Source: Streptomyces sp. ISL-96 | GTDB lineage: Bacteria; Actinomycetota; Actinomycetes; Streptomycetales; Streptomycetaceae | Assembly (NCBI RefSeq): GCF_018614035.1 | Contig: NZ_JAGGPA010000034.1 | Span: 1-64,000 of the forward strand | Length of the DNA: 64,000 nucleotides | Direction: 5' to 3' | In this document: positions 26,388 through 34,760 of the stretch, piece after piece | Layout: every line of letters begins with the position of its first letter | How positions within the stretch are numbered: position 1 is the stretch's first letter | Program-made: the position numbers and the translations under genes | The notes under the pieces: model-generated | Told to the model about the DNA's origin: nothing | Database searches by the model: none | What the model saw: the letters and a program-made list of their open reading frames with translations, nothing else

Positions 26388-27290
26388 TCAAGGGGTACGC
26401 GCGATCAAGTAGCGGAACACGTTCGACATCCAGACCGTTCCGTCCCGCCGCACATGGGGGTGCAGCGCCTCGACGAGCTCCTTCTCCACCTGCGCCGGAT
26501 CCGTGGCCCGTACGGCCGCGTCGAAGAGCCCGGTCGACAGGAGGCCGCGTACGGCGCTGTCCATGTCGGCGTAACCGAAGGGGCACGCGACCCGCCCCGA
26601 GCCGTCCGGCTTCAGACCGGCCCGCGAGGCCGCGTCCTCCAGGTCGTCCCTGAGCGCGGGACGCCATCCGCGGCCGGCACCGCCGCCGCCGGTGGCGCGC
26701 AGTGTCTCGGTGAGCCGCGAAGCGACCCGCAGCACCGAGGAGGTCGCGCAGCGCTCGGGCGGGCCCCATCCCACCAGCACCACCGCGCTGCCGCGCTCGG
26801 CGAGCGGTATCGCGCTTGTGAGCGCCGCGGCCAGTCCCTCGGAGTCGCCGGCCGCACAGCCGAGCGGTTCGAAGGCGGTGATGAGGTTGTACGCCGGGGC
26901 GGCGCCGTCGCAGACCTCCGCCGATTCGCCTTCGTACAGGCGCGTGGGTTCGTCCGGTGTGTCCTCGGTACCGCTCAGGCGCTCACGGGCCAGCGCGACC
27001 CGGTCGGGATCGGCTTCGACGCCTGTCACACGCGCGCCTCGCGACGCGGCGATCAGCAGAGCGAGTCCCGAGCCGCAGTCGAGGCCGAGCAGCCGGGTGG
27101 CGGGGCCCACCTCCAGCCGCGCGTACGCCGCTTCGTACAGCGGGACCAGCATCCGTTCCTGGATCTCGGCCCAGTCGCGGGCGCGCGCGCCCGCGTCCGC
27201 CGTCGGCGCGGAGGCTGCGTTCGCGTGGTGCCGGTGGTGCCGGACGAGCGTTGGTGTCATCGAAAGCGCCCCAATCCGCCGAGAGGTCAT
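26388..27290 (-). CDS. Class I SAM-dependent methyltransferase-like protein
   Basis: This 300-residue protein has the Rossmann SAM-binding motif LLGLDCGSGLALLIAA followed by ARVTGVEADPDRVALAR (about residues 65-100), then NLITAFEPLG and an ERGSAVVLVGWGPPE strand. The C-terminal half has a conserved KELVEALHPHVRRDGTVW segment. It is probably a small-molecule methyltransferase; the substrate is unknown. ATG 27290 with AGGA six bases upstream is favoured; ATG 27260 is an alternative. The open frame upstream of 27290 seems non-coding. It converges on ffh. Confidence 0.75.
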   Translation of the reverse strand: MTSRRIGALSMTPTLVRHHRHHANAASAPTADAGARARDWAEIQERMLVPLYEAAYARLEVGPATRLLGLDCGSGLALLIAASRGARVTGVEADPDRVALARERLSGTEDTPDEPTRLYEGESAEVCDGAAPAYNLITAFEPLGCAAGDSEGLAAALTSAIPLAERGSAVVLVGWGPPERCATSSVLRVASRLTETLRATGGGGAGRGWRPALRDDLEDAASRAGLKPDGSGRVACPFGYADMDSAVRGLLSTGLFDAAVRATDPAQVEKELVEALHPHVRRDGTVWMSNVFRYLIARTP

Positions 27291-27787
27291 TACGTGTCCT
27301 GATGGACGTTCCCCCGTGTGCGTGCGCTTGTACTCCCCGTAGCCAGGGAACTCCGCATCCGTCACCAAGTCCAGGGGTTGAAGGGCAATGCTTGTGTGCC
27401 CCTGCCGTGCGCCCCCGCGCCGGAGCGGATCCAGGTTCCAGAGTGCCGTCGTCCGGCCGATCCCGCCACGGGAAGGGCCGGTGGCGCGGTCACGGTGCGC
27501 CCCCGGTACTGTCGCCGTCGGTGGCCGGTGCCCATTGAGGCGCCCACCCGCGCCCGGAGCCCCACTCGCGCCCCCTGGAGCAACAGATGCCCCGGCGTGC
27601 GGCCTTTGCCTACGCGCTGGGGCGTACGCGCTGGTACGACCCGGGTTGATGCGAGCTGGGCGGGTCCTCCGCAGATCAGCGCACCCGCCCTCGTCAGGAC
27701 GCATCGATGGCAACTGACTGGTACGTGCAAATTATTTGGGATGGCCCGGAATAGGAACACCGGGGCACCCCGGCTCGTTGTCACGAC
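27291..27787. other. 497-bp divergent intergenic region
   Basis: No gene is supported. The region should hold promoters for the minus-strand methyltransferase and the plus-strand SprT-like gene. An unusually AT-rich patch (CAAATTATTTGGG, about 27727-27739) lies about 50 bp before the latter start and probably belongs to its promoter. A short GC hairpin (CCGGGGCACCCCGG) follows it. Confidence 0.4.
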
Positions 27788-28381
27788 GTGAGCACGACAC
27801 CACCTGTTCTCGCCGCAGAGCTGGCGCAGGCGTGGGCCGACATTCAGCGGTACCACCCCGAGCTGCCAGATCTAGCCGCGCCCGAATCCCTGATCGGAGA
27901 GTCGTCGTCCGCCTGTGGCGCCGAGCTCTCCTTCGAACGACTGCTGCACGAGGCAGTCCACGGCATCGCCGCCGCACGCGGCGTCCGTGACACCTCGCGC
28001 GCCGGCCGCTACCACAACCGCAGATTCCTCGCGATCGCCGAGGAGATGGGCCTCGACCACCCCGAGGAGCCGCATCCCAGCAGTGGCTTCTCGCTGGTCT
28101 CGCTCAACCCCGAGGCGAGGCGGCGCTACCGGCCGACGATCGAGCGGCTCCAGCGCGCCCTCAAGGCGCACACGGTCGCGACCACGTCGGACACCAAGCG
28201 CTCCTTCCGCGGGCCTGCCGCCCGGCACGGCTCGTCCGGCGGCGGGGTGCGGGTCAAGGCCGTCTGCGACTGCGGGCGCAACGTCCGCGTCGTGCCCTCG
28301 GTCCTGGCCCAGGCCCCGATCGTGTGCGGGGGCTGCGGAAAGCCGTTCCGTATCCCGGAAGTGGTGGCCGCATCGAGCTGA
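27788..28381 (+). CDS. SprT-like putative zinc metallopeptidase-fold protein
   Basis: The 197-residue product carries a HEAVH zinc-binding motif (HExxH class) in FERLLHEAVHGIAAARG near residue 57, followed by RAGRYHNRRF with a candidate third ligand. The C-terminus contains paired Cys motifs CDCG and CGGCGKPF that look like a zinc ribbon. This combination resembles SprT-type proteins. The catalytic Glu is present, so activity is possible; the substrate is unknown. The start is GTG 27788 with a weak ribosome-binding site. It stands alone upstream of the rpsP operon. Confidence 0.75.
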   Translation: MSTTPPVLAAELAQAWADIQRYHPELPDLAAPESLIGESSSACGAELSFERLLHEAVHGIAAARGVRDTSRAGRYHNRRFLAIAEEMGLDHPEEPHPSSGFSLVSLNPEARRRYRPTIERLQRALKAHTVATTSDTKRSFRGPAARHGSSGGGVRVKAVCDCGRNVRVVPSVLAQAPIVCGGCGKPFRIPEVVAASS

Positions 28382-28472
28382 CAGCCTTTTGCTGACTCCA
28401 GATACGCCCGGTAAACGCCCGTGCGGAGCCGTGCCGGCCGGGCGTCGGCCGGGTGCTGGTCGGGTGATGTCT

Positions 28473-28492
28473 GTGCCACAGGTGTGTGGCAC
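28473..28492. promoter_or_regulatory. Perfect inverted repeat in the rpsP promoter region
   Basis: GTGCCACA and TGTGGCAC are separated by GGTG, giving an 8-bp perfect dyad about 140 bp before rpsP. The right arm runs directly into CAATGGCTAGCT, where a -10 element may lie. It could be an operator of the ribosomal operon; no protein can be named. Confidence 0.45.
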
Positions 28493-28631
28493 AATGGCTA
28501 GCTGTACTCGACAGCCGCACAGGAACCCTCTCGCCTCCGGCTGACGCGTCCATCGGGCACCCCGAGTACCGCAACCCCACGTGGCATCTTGTTGTGCCCA
28601 ACCACGTCATAGACCAGGAGACACCACTCCA

Positions 28632-29090
28632 GTGGCAGTCAAGATCAAGCTGAAGCGTCTGGGCAAGATCCGTTCGCCTCACTACCGCATCGTCGTCGCC
28701 GACTCCCGTACCCGCCGTGATGGCCGGGCCATCGAGGAGATCGGTCTGTACCACCCGGTGCAGAACCCCTCGCGCATCGAGGTCAACTCGGAGCGTGCCC
28801 AGTACTGGCTGTCCGTCGGCGCCCAGCCGACCGAGCCGGTCATGGCCATCCTGAAGCTCACCGGTGACTGGCAGGCGCACAAGGGCCTCCCGGCCCCCGC
28901 GCCGCTGCTGCAGCCGGAGCCCAAGGCCGACAAGCGTGCCGCGTTCGACGCGTTCGCCAAGGGCCTCGAGGGCACCGACGAGTCCAAGGGCGAGGCGATC
29001 ACCCAGAAGGCGAAGAAGGCCGACAAGAAGGCTGACGAGGCTCCCGCAGCTGCGGAGTCGGCGTCCGCCGTTGAGTCGACCGAGGCCTGA
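28632..29090 (+). CDS. rpsP: 30S ribosomal protein S16
   Basis: This 152-residue protein begins AVKIKLKRLGKIRSPHYRIV, the diagnostic S16 N-terminus, after the GTG start at 28632. The longer frame from 28581 adds unrelated residues and is rejected. The S16 core ends near residue 85; the remaining tail is rich in Lys, Ala and Glu, an actinobacterial extension. It is the first gene of a conserved operon with khpA, rimM and trmD. Confidence 0.96.
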   Translation: MAVKIKLKRLGKIRSPHYRIVVADSRTRRDGRAIEEIGLYHPVQNPSRIEVNSERAQYWLSVGAQPTEPVMAILKLTGDWQAHKGLPAPAPLLQPEPKADKRAAFDAFAKGLEGTDESKGEAITQKAKKADKKADEAPAAAESASAVESTEA

Positions 29091-29092
29091 GC

Positions 29093-29332
29093 ATGCTCGA
29101 GGAGGCTCTTGAGCACCTCGTGAAGGGCATTGTCGACAACCCCGACGATGTGCAGGTCGCCTCGCGCAACCTGCGCCGTGGGCGCGTGCTGGAAGTCCGG
29201 GTTCACCCGGACGACCTCGGCAAGGTGATCGGCCGCAACGGCCGTACCGCCCGCGCTCTGCGTACCGTCGTGGGCGCCATCGGCGGCCGTGGCATTCGCG
29301 TCGACCTCGTCGACGTGGACCAGGTCCGCTGA
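29093..29332 (+). CDS. khpA: KH-domain RNA-binding protein KhpA
   Basis: This 79-residue protein is a single type II KH domain with the GKVIGRNGRTARALR signature loop (GxxG) near residue 42-56. KhpA proteins bind RNA, often with KhpB/EloR, and affect small-RNA and cell-wall-related regulation. The ATG lies two bases after the rpsP stop. A long palindrome follows before rimM. Confidence 0.93.
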   Translation: MLEEALEHLVKGIVDNPDDVQVASRNLRRGRVLEVRVHPDDLGKVIGRNGRTARALRTVVGAIGGRGIRVDLVDVDQVR

Positions 29333-29365
29333 ACAAGTTGGCTGTTTTACCTAGATACGCCGGCT

Positions 29366-29401
29366 CGGGCCGGGAAGGGCTCGCGAGCCCTTCCCGGCCC
29401 G
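29366..29401. repeat. 36-bp perfect palindrome between khpA and rimM
   Basis: Eighteen bases (CGGGCCGGGAAGGGCTCG) are followed directly by their exact reverse complement. The RNA would fold into a very stable hairpin inside the rpsP-khpA-rimM-trmD operon. No T-run follows, so it is more likely an attenuator, processing site or stability element than a full terminator. It ends 26 bp before the rimM start. Confidence 0.7.
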
Positions 29402-29427
29402 TAGTCGTAAGACAGGAGAAACATCAA

Positions 29428-29991
29428 GTGCAGCTCGTAGTCGCGCGGATCGGCCGCGCCCACGGGATCAAGGGCGAGGTCACGGTAGAGGTACGTACGG
29501 ACGAGCCGGAGCTGCGGCTCGGACCCGGCGCCGTACTCGCCACCGACCCGGCCACCGTCGGGCCGCTGACGATCGAGACCGGCCGGGTGCACAGCGGACG
29601 GCTTCTGCTGCGCTTCGCCGGCGTCAAGGACCGCACGGCCGCCGAGGCCCTGCGCAACACCCTCCTCATCGCCGAGGTCGACCCCGAGGACACTCCGGAG
29701 GACCCGGAGGAGTTCTACGACCACCAGCTGATGGACCTCGACGTCGTCCTCGCCGACGGCACCGAGATCGGCCGGATCACCGAGATCACCCACCTGCCCT
29801 CGCAGGACCTGTTCATCGTGAAGCGCCCCGACGGCAGCGAGGTGATGATCCCCTTCGTCGAGGAGATCGTCGCCGAGATCGACCTCGAAGAGCAGCGCGC
29901 GGTCATCACCCCGCCGCCCGGCCTGATCGACGAGAGCGAGGCCGAGGTCGTGTCGTCGCGGGACGACGGCCAGAAGGACGACCAGGCATGA
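29428..29991 (+). CDS. rimM: 16S rRNA processing protein RimM
   Basis: This 187-residue maturation factor for the 30S subunit binds S19. The N-terminal domain begins QLVVARIGRAHGIKGEVTV, the RimM signature, and a C-terminal PRC-barrel (about 95-170) ends in PFVEEIVAEID. GTG 29428 after AGGAG is the start; the frame opens further upstream inside the palindrome region. The acidic C-terminal tail is typical of streptomycetes. Its stop overlaps the trmD start (ATGA). Confidence 0.95.
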   Translation: MQLVVARIGRAHGIKGEVTVEVRTDEPELRLGPGAVLATDPATVGPLTIETGRVHSGRLLLRFAGVKDRTAAEALRNTLLIAEVDPEDTPEDPEEFYDHQLMDLDVVLADGTEIGRITEITHLPSQDLFIVKRPDGSEVMIPFVEEIVAEIDLEEQRAVITPPPGLIDESEAEVVSSRDDGQKDDQA

Positions 29992-30809
29992 GGCTCGACG
30001 TCGTCACGATCTTCCCCGAGTACCTGGAGCCGCTGAACGTCTCCCTCGTGGGCAAGGCCCGCGCGCGCGGGCAGCTCGGGGTACACGTGCACGACCTCAG
30101 GGACTGGACGTACGACCGCCACAACACGGTCGACGACACTCCCTACGGCGGCGGCCCCGGCATGGTCATGAAGACCGAGCCCTGGGGCGCCGCCCTCGAC
30201 GACGTCCTGGCGGACGGCTACGAGAGCGGGGCGCACGGCCCGGTGCTGGTCGTGCCCACGCCCAGCGGCCGCCCCTTCACCCAGGAACTCGCGGTCGAGC
30301 TCTCCGAGCGGCCCTGGCTGGTCTTCACGCCCGCGCGCTACGAGGGTATCGACCGCCGCGTCATCGACGAGTACGCCACCCGGATGCCGGTGTACGAGGT
30401 GTCCATCGGGGACTACGTCCTGGCGGGCGGCGAGGCGGCCGTACTCGTGATCACCGAGGCCGTCGCCCGGCTGCTGCCGGGTGTGCTCGGCAACGCCGAA
30501 TCGCACCGCGACGACTCCTTCGCCCCCGGCGCGATGGCGAACCTCCTGGAAGGCCCCGTCTACACCAAGCCGCCCGAGTGGCGCGAGCGCGGTATCCCGG
30601 ACGTCCTGCTCAGCGGCCACCACGGGAAGATCGCCAGGTGGCGGCGGGACGAGGCACTGCGGCGTACGACCGCCAACAGGCCGGACCTCATCGAGCGCTG
30701 CGACCCCGCGGTCTTCGACAAGAAGGACCGGGAGATGCTGAGCATCCTCGGCTGGCGGCCCGGCCCCGACGGCCGATTTGGGCGTAACCCCGAGGCCGTG
30801 GAAGAATAG
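29988..30809 (+). CDS. trmD: tRNA (guanine-N1-)-methyltransferase TrmD
   Basis: This 273-residue SPOUT enzyme methylates G37 of tRNAs, preventing frameshifts. The N-terminal LDVVTIFPEYLEPLN, the substrate loop PYGGGPGMVMK and the trefoil-knot residues ARYEGIDRRVID and GDYVLAGGE are all present. Its four-base overlap with rimM couples translation. Length is close to the family norm plus a short C-terminal end. Confidence 0.97.
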   Translation: MRLDVVTIFPEYLEPLNVSLVGKARARGQLGVHVHDLRDWTYDRHNTVDDTPYGGGPGMVMKTEPWGAALDDVLADGYESGAHGPVLVVPTPSGRPFTQELAVELSERPWLVFTPARYEGIDRRVIDEYATRMPVYEVSIGDYVLAGGEAAVLVITEAVARLLPGVLGNAESHRDDSFAPGAMANLLEGPVYTKPPEWRERGIPDVLLSGHHGKIARWRRDEALRRTTANRPDLIERCDPAVFDKKDREMLSILGWRPGPDGRFGRNPEAVEE

Positions 30810-30939
30810 GCCGCTGCTGTACGTCCGGCGTGCGCCCCTGCCACAGGGGGAACGACGCCCGCCCGACGCGGACAGCGCCCGAAACTCTCTTATCGAATTC
30901 CGTCGATGACCTGTGGCATCGGCGAGGAAGCAGACTCAC

Positions 30940-31290
30940 ATGTCCAGCCTTCTCGACTCCGTCGACTCCGCATCGCTGCGTACCGACCTTCCCGCGTTCC
31001 GCCCCGGTGACACCGTGAACGTCCACGTTCGCGTCATCGAGGGCAACCGCTCGCGTGTGCAGCAGTTCAAGGGTGTAGTCATCCGCCGCCAGGGTGCGGG
31101 CGTCCGCGAGACCTTCACGGTCCGCAAGGTCTCCTTCGCTGTCGGCGTCGAGCGCACCTTCCCGGTGCACAGCCCGATCTTCGAGAAGATCGAGCTCGTC
31201 TCCCGCGGTGACGTCCGCCGCGCGAAGCTGTACTTCCTCCGTGAGCTGCGCGGCAAGGCCGCGAAGATCAAGGAGAAGCGCGACCGCTAA
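30940..31290 (+). CDS. rplS: 50S ribosomal protein L19
   Basis: This 116-residue protein has the L19 pattern FRPGDTVNVHVRVIEGNRSR, QQFKGVVIRRQG, FPVHSPIFEKIE and a basic C-terminus. ATG 30940 is chosen because GAGGAAG lies 9 nt before it and the product starts as in relatives; the frame from 30913 is longer. A 130-bp gap after trmD may carry its own promoter or leader. Confidence 0.96.
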   Translation: MSSLLDSVDSASLRTDLPAFRPGDTVNVHVRVIEGNRSRVQQFKGVVIRRQGAGVRETFTVRKVSFAVGVERTFPVHSPIFEKIELVSRGDVRRAKLYFLRELRGKAAKIKEKRDR

Positions 31291-31336
31291 GTCGCGCGTT
31301 CGGCGCCCGGGACCGGCCGGATAGGCTCACGTCCCG

Positions 31337-32098
31337 ATGGACACCGAAGCACACGTCACGGAGCGCGACCGCTCTTCCGACCCCGAAGCAGGGGCGGAAG
31401 AGGGGTCGCGCTCCGCGCGTTTTCTCGACGCCCCGTGGCGCGGGCCGGCTCTGCTCGGCGCCGCGTGCGCGGCTTTTCTGCTGCTCTTCAGCACCTTCGT
31501 CATGCAGCCCTTCCTCATCCCCAGTGGCTCGATGCAGCCCACGCTGGAGATCGGCGACCGGGTGCTCGTCAACAAGTTGGCGTACCGTTTCGGTTCCGTA
31601 CCACAGCGCGGTGATGTGGTCGTCTTCGACGGCACGGGGTCCTTCGTACGCGAGGCGCCCGCCGGGAATCCGGTCACCGGGCTGGTGCGGTGGGCGGCCG
31701 CGGCCGTGGGACTGGCCGAGCCCGCCGAGACCGACTACATCAAGCGCGTGGTGGGCGTGGGGGGCGACCGGGTCGTGTGCTGCGACAAGCGGGGGAGGGT
31801 CGAGGTGAACGGCCGGCCGGTGGACGAGGAATACCTGTATCCGGGCGACGCCCCGTCGCGGGTCCCGTTCGACATCGTCGTACCGCAGGGGACGCTGTGG
31901 GTCATGGGGGACCACAGATCGCGCTCCCGCGACTCCCGTGACCACCTGGGTGAGCCGGGCGGAGGCATGGTGCCCGTCGAGAAGGTCGTGGGGCGGGCGG
32001 ACTGGATCGGCTGGCCGGCCGGCCGCTGGGGCTCGCCGGCGCGGCCGGACGCCTATACGGACGTACGCGCGCCGGGGCCGGTCGGGTCCCATGGGTAA
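31337..32098 (+). CDS. sipW: Type I signal peptidase, first of four (SipW-like)
   Basis: This 253-residue membrane protease cleaves signal peptides outside the membrane. One N-terminal membrane helix (about 37-56) precedes the catalytic box IPSGSMQPT with Ser65, and DYIKRVVGVGGD carries Lys136; the later MGDHRSRSRDSR box is present. No second membrane segment is visible near the C-terminus. It opens a cluster of four paralogues directly after rplS and overlaps the next start by eight bases. Confidence 0.93.
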   Translation: MDTEAHVTERDRSSDPEAGAEEGSRSARFLDAPWRGPALLGAACAAFLLLFSTFVMQPFLIPSGSMQPTLEIGDRVLVNKLAYRFGSVPQRGDVVVFDGTGSFVREAPAGNPVTGLVRWAAAAVGLAEPAETDYIKRVVGVGGDRVVCCDKRGRVEVNGRPVDEEYLYPGDAPSRVPFDIVVPQGTLWVMGDHRSRSRDSRDHLGEPGGGMVPVEKVVGRADWIGWPAGRWGSPARPDAYTDVRAPGPVGSHG

Positions 32099-33140
32099 CC
32101 GGGGACGGGCACGGGCGAGCCACCGTGCGGACACCCGGCTGCCCACGGGTACGCGGCCGACGAGCGGGCCCGCGCTGCCGGGGCGGGCGGACCGGCGCAA
32201 GCTGGCGCGGCGGGTCAAGCGGCGGCGGCAGAGATCGGCCGTCAAAGAGATTCCGATCCTGATAACCGTGGCGCTGCTGATCGCCCTCGTACTCAAGACC
32301 TTCCTGGTGCAGGCCTTCGTGATCCCGTCGGGCTCGATGGAGCAGACGATCCGGATCGGCGACCGGGTGCTGGTCGACAAGTTGACACCGTGGTTCGGAT
32401 CCAAGCCGGAGCGCGGCGATGTCGTGGTCTTCAAGGACCCCGGCGGCTGGCTGAAGGAAGAGAAGACCGACATCAAGGACGAGCCGGTCGTCCTCAAGCA
32501 GATCAAGGACGGCCTGACGTTCATCGGGCTGTTGCCGTCCGAGGACGAACAGGATCTGATCAAGCGGGTGGTCGCGGTCGGCGGGGACACCATCAAGTGC
32601 TGCGACGAGGACCGGCGGGTCACGGTCAACGGCGTACCGCTCGCGGAGCCGTACCTGAATCCGGGCGACCGCCCCTCCGACCTGCCGTTCGATGTGAAGG
32701 TGCCGGCCGGGCGGCTGTTCGTGATGGGGGACCACCGGTCGAACTCCGCCGACTCCCGTTTCCACCTGGACGAGCGGTTCGAGGGCACGGTCGGGGAGGA
32801 GGAGGTCGTCGGGCGGGCCGTCGTCATCGCGTGGCCGTTCAGCCACTGGCGGAAGCTGGAGGAGCCCGAGACGTACGCGGGCGTTCCTGATCCGCGCGGC
32901 GGGGCGACGTCGGCCGACGGCTCGTCGAATAGGGTGTCGTCCCAGGATCCGAACGCGATGATCCTGCTCCCGACCCCTGCGGAACTCCCGCTCGTTATGG
33001 GAGTGGTGGGCCTGCGTCAGGTTTGGCGTGGGCGGTGGAACGGAGTAAGGAGTGGATGTGGGGGATTTGGCGGTCGGCGCACGATCCGAACGCGACGAGC
33101 CCGAGGAACGACCGGAGTCACCCGCAGCCGTGAGCGATGA
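32091..33140 (+). CDS. sipX: Type I signal peptidase, second of four (SipX-like)
   Basis: The product has 349 residues. A basic cytoplasmic N-terminus of about 55 residues (RRKLARRVKRRRQR) leads to a membrane helix (about 55-75). The catalytic Ser82 lies in IPSGSMEQT and Lys158 in DLIKRVVAVGGD; MGDHRSNSADSR follows. ATG 32091 overlaps the sipW stop. The C-terminal part (about 280-349) includes PAELPLVMGVVGLRQVWRG, a possible second membrane segment, and then a basic tail that overlaps the sipY start by 83 bp in another frame. Confidence 0.92.
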   Translation: MGNRGRARASHRADTRLPTGTRPTSGPALPGRADRRKLARRVKRRRQRSAVKEIPILITVALLIALVLKTFLVQAFVIPSGSMEQTIRIGDRVLVDKLTPWFGSKPERGDVVVFKDPGGWLKEEKTDIKDEPVVLKQIKDGLTFIGLLPSEDEQDLIKRVVAVGGDTIKCCDEDRRVTVNGVPLAEPYLNPGDRPSDLPFDVKVPAGRLFVMGDHRSNSADSRFHLDERFEGTVGEEEVVGRAVVIAWPFSHWRKLEEPETYAGVPDPRGGATSADGSSNRVSSQDPNAMILLPTPAELPLVMGVVGLRQVWRGRWNGVRSGCGGFGGRRTIRTRRARGTTGVTRSRER

Positions 33141-33978
33141 CGTACGGGGCGAAGACCCGAGCAACAGCGACAGCAGCAGTGCCAGCAGTGGTGAGGGCGC
33201 GGGGCCGAAGAAGCCGCGCTCGTTCTGGAAGGAGCTGCCGCTGCTGATCGGCATCGCGCTCCTGCTCGCGCTGCTGATCAAGACCTTCCTGGTGCAGGCG
33301 TTCTCGATCCCCTCGGACTCGATGCAGAACACCTTGCAGCGGGGCGACCGGGTCCTGGTCGACAAACTGACGCCGTGGTTCGGCTCGGAGCCGGAGCGTG
33401 GCGAGGTCGTGGTGTTCCACGACCCGGGCGGCTGGCTGGAGACCACTGCGGCGCCGGACCCGAACGTCGTACAGAAGTTCCTCAGCTTCATCGGCCTGAT
33501 GCCGTCCGCGGAGGAGAAGGACCTGATCAAGCGGGTCATCGCGGTCGGCGGGGACACGGTCGAGTGCAAGAAGAACGGGCCGGTCAAGGTCAACGGGAAG
33601 GCGCTCGACGAGAAGTCGTACATCTTCCCCGGTGACACCCCGTGCAACGACGAGCCCTTCGGGCCGCTCAAGGTGCCGGACGGCCGGATCTGGGTGATGG
33701 GCGACCACCGCCAGAACTCGCTGGACTCGCGTTACCACCAGGAGCTGCCGGGTCACGGCACGGTCTCGAACGACGAGGTCGTCGGGCGCGCCATCGTGGT
33801 GGCGTGGCCGGTGAACCGCTGGTCCACGCTGCCGGTTCCGGGCACGTTCGACCAGCAGGGGCTCAATGCCGCCGGTGTCGCCCTGGCGGCGGCGCCCGGT
33901 GCGCTGGGCCTCGCGGGAGCGGTGCCGCTGGTGCTGTGGCGCAGGCGGAAGCTGACCGGCGGGCGTACCGCCGGGTAG
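33058..33978 (+). CDS. sipY: Type I signal peptidase, third of four (SipY-like)
   Basis: The product has 306 residues. An acidic, Ser-rich N-terminus of about 55 residues precedes the membrane helix (about 62-80). Catalytic residues are Ser88 (IPSDSMQN, with Asp in place of the usual Gly) and Lys158 (DLIKRVIAVGGD), followed by MGDHRQNSLDSR. A C-terminal membrane segment (about 273-295) and the basic WRRRKL end suggest two membrane anchors. In S. lividans the SipY paralogue is the main signal peptidase. GTG 33058 is preferred because AAGGAG lies 5 nt upstream. Confidence 0.92.
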   Translation: MGDLAVGARSERDEPEERPESPAAVSDDVRGEDPSNSDSSSASSGEGAGPKKPRSFWKELPLLIGIALLLALLIKTFLVQAFSIPSDSMQNTLQRGDRVLVDKLTPWFGSEPERGEVVVFHDPGGWLETTAAPDPNVVQKFLSFIGLMPSAEEKDLIKRVIAVGGDTVECKKNGPVKVNGKALDEKSYIFPGDTPCNDEPFGPLKVPDGRIWVMGDHRQNSLDSRYHQELPGHGTVSNDEVVGRAIVVAWPVNRWSTLPVPGTFDQQGLNAAGVALAAAPGALGLAGAVPLVLWRRRKLTGGRTAG

Positions 33979-34028
33979 GGTGCCGCTCGGATCAGCGATT
34001 TTCGATCTCCTAGGTGGGGAGCGCTGCG

Positions 34029-34760
34029 ATGAGCGGAACAGGACGTAGAGAAGGCGGCCACGGCCGGCTCGGCAACGCGTTGTCCGGGCTGGCCGTGGCC
34101 GTCGGCTGTGTGCTCTTCCTCGGCGGCTTCGCCTGGGGAGCGGTGCAGTACAAGCCGTACACGGTGCCGACCGATTCGATGACTCCCTCCATCAAGGCGG
34201 GGGACCGGGTGCTCGCGCAGCGAATAGACGGCGGCGAGGTGCGGCGCGGAGACGTGGTGATCTTCACCGACTCCGTGTGGGGCGATCTGCCGATGGTCAA
34301 GCGCGTGGTCGGCATCGGCGGCGACAAGGTCGCCTGCTGCGGCAAGGACGGCCGGCTGACGCTGAATGGCAGGCCCCTCGACGAGCCGTACCTGGCGGGC
34401 GGGGAGCCGGCGTCGACCACTCCCTTCACCTCCGAGGTGCCCGAGGGCCATCTCTTCCTGCTGGGTGACGAGCGGCGTACGTCGGTGGACTCGCGGGGGC
34501 ACATCGAGGACGCCGCCAAGGGAACGGTCCCGGTGGGCAGGGTGGACGCGCGCGTCGATGCCGTTGCCTGGCCGTGGGGCGGGCTTCTCGAGCGGCCGGA
34601 CTCCTTTGAGGCACTGCCCGGCGGGGTTTCGGAGCCCGGACCGGTCGCTCCGGTGCTGGCCGCTGTGGCCGCAGGTGGGGTGCTGATCTTCGGCGGGGCG
34701 GCGTACGGACCTGTCGCGAAGCGGGTCGGGCGGCGGAAGGCGGGTACCGGTGGACGGTGA
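34029..34760 (+). CDS. sipZ: Type I signal peptidase, fourth of four (SipZ-like)
   Basis: This 243-residue protein has a membrane helix (about 18-38), catalytic Ser50 in VPTDSMTPS and Lys91 in MVKRVVGIGGDK, then LGDERRTSVDSR, where the usual MGDHR is replaced. A second membrane helix lies near the C-terminus (about 205-225). It is the most diverged of the four. ATG 34029 follows GGGGAG with 7 nt. Its stop overlaps the NUDIX start. Confidence 0.92.
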   Translation: MSGTGRREGGHGRLGNALSGLAVAVGCVLFLGGFAWGAVQYKPYTVPTDSMTPSIKAGDRVLAQRIDGGEVRRGDVVIFTDSVWGDLPMVKRVVGIGGDKVACCGKDGRLTLNGRPLDEPYLAGGEPASTTPFTSEVPEGHLFLLGDERRTSVDSRGHIEDAAKGTVPVGRVDARVDAVAWPWGGLLERPDSFEALPGGVSEPGPVAPVLAAVAAGGVLIFGGAAYGPVAKRVGRRKAGTGGR

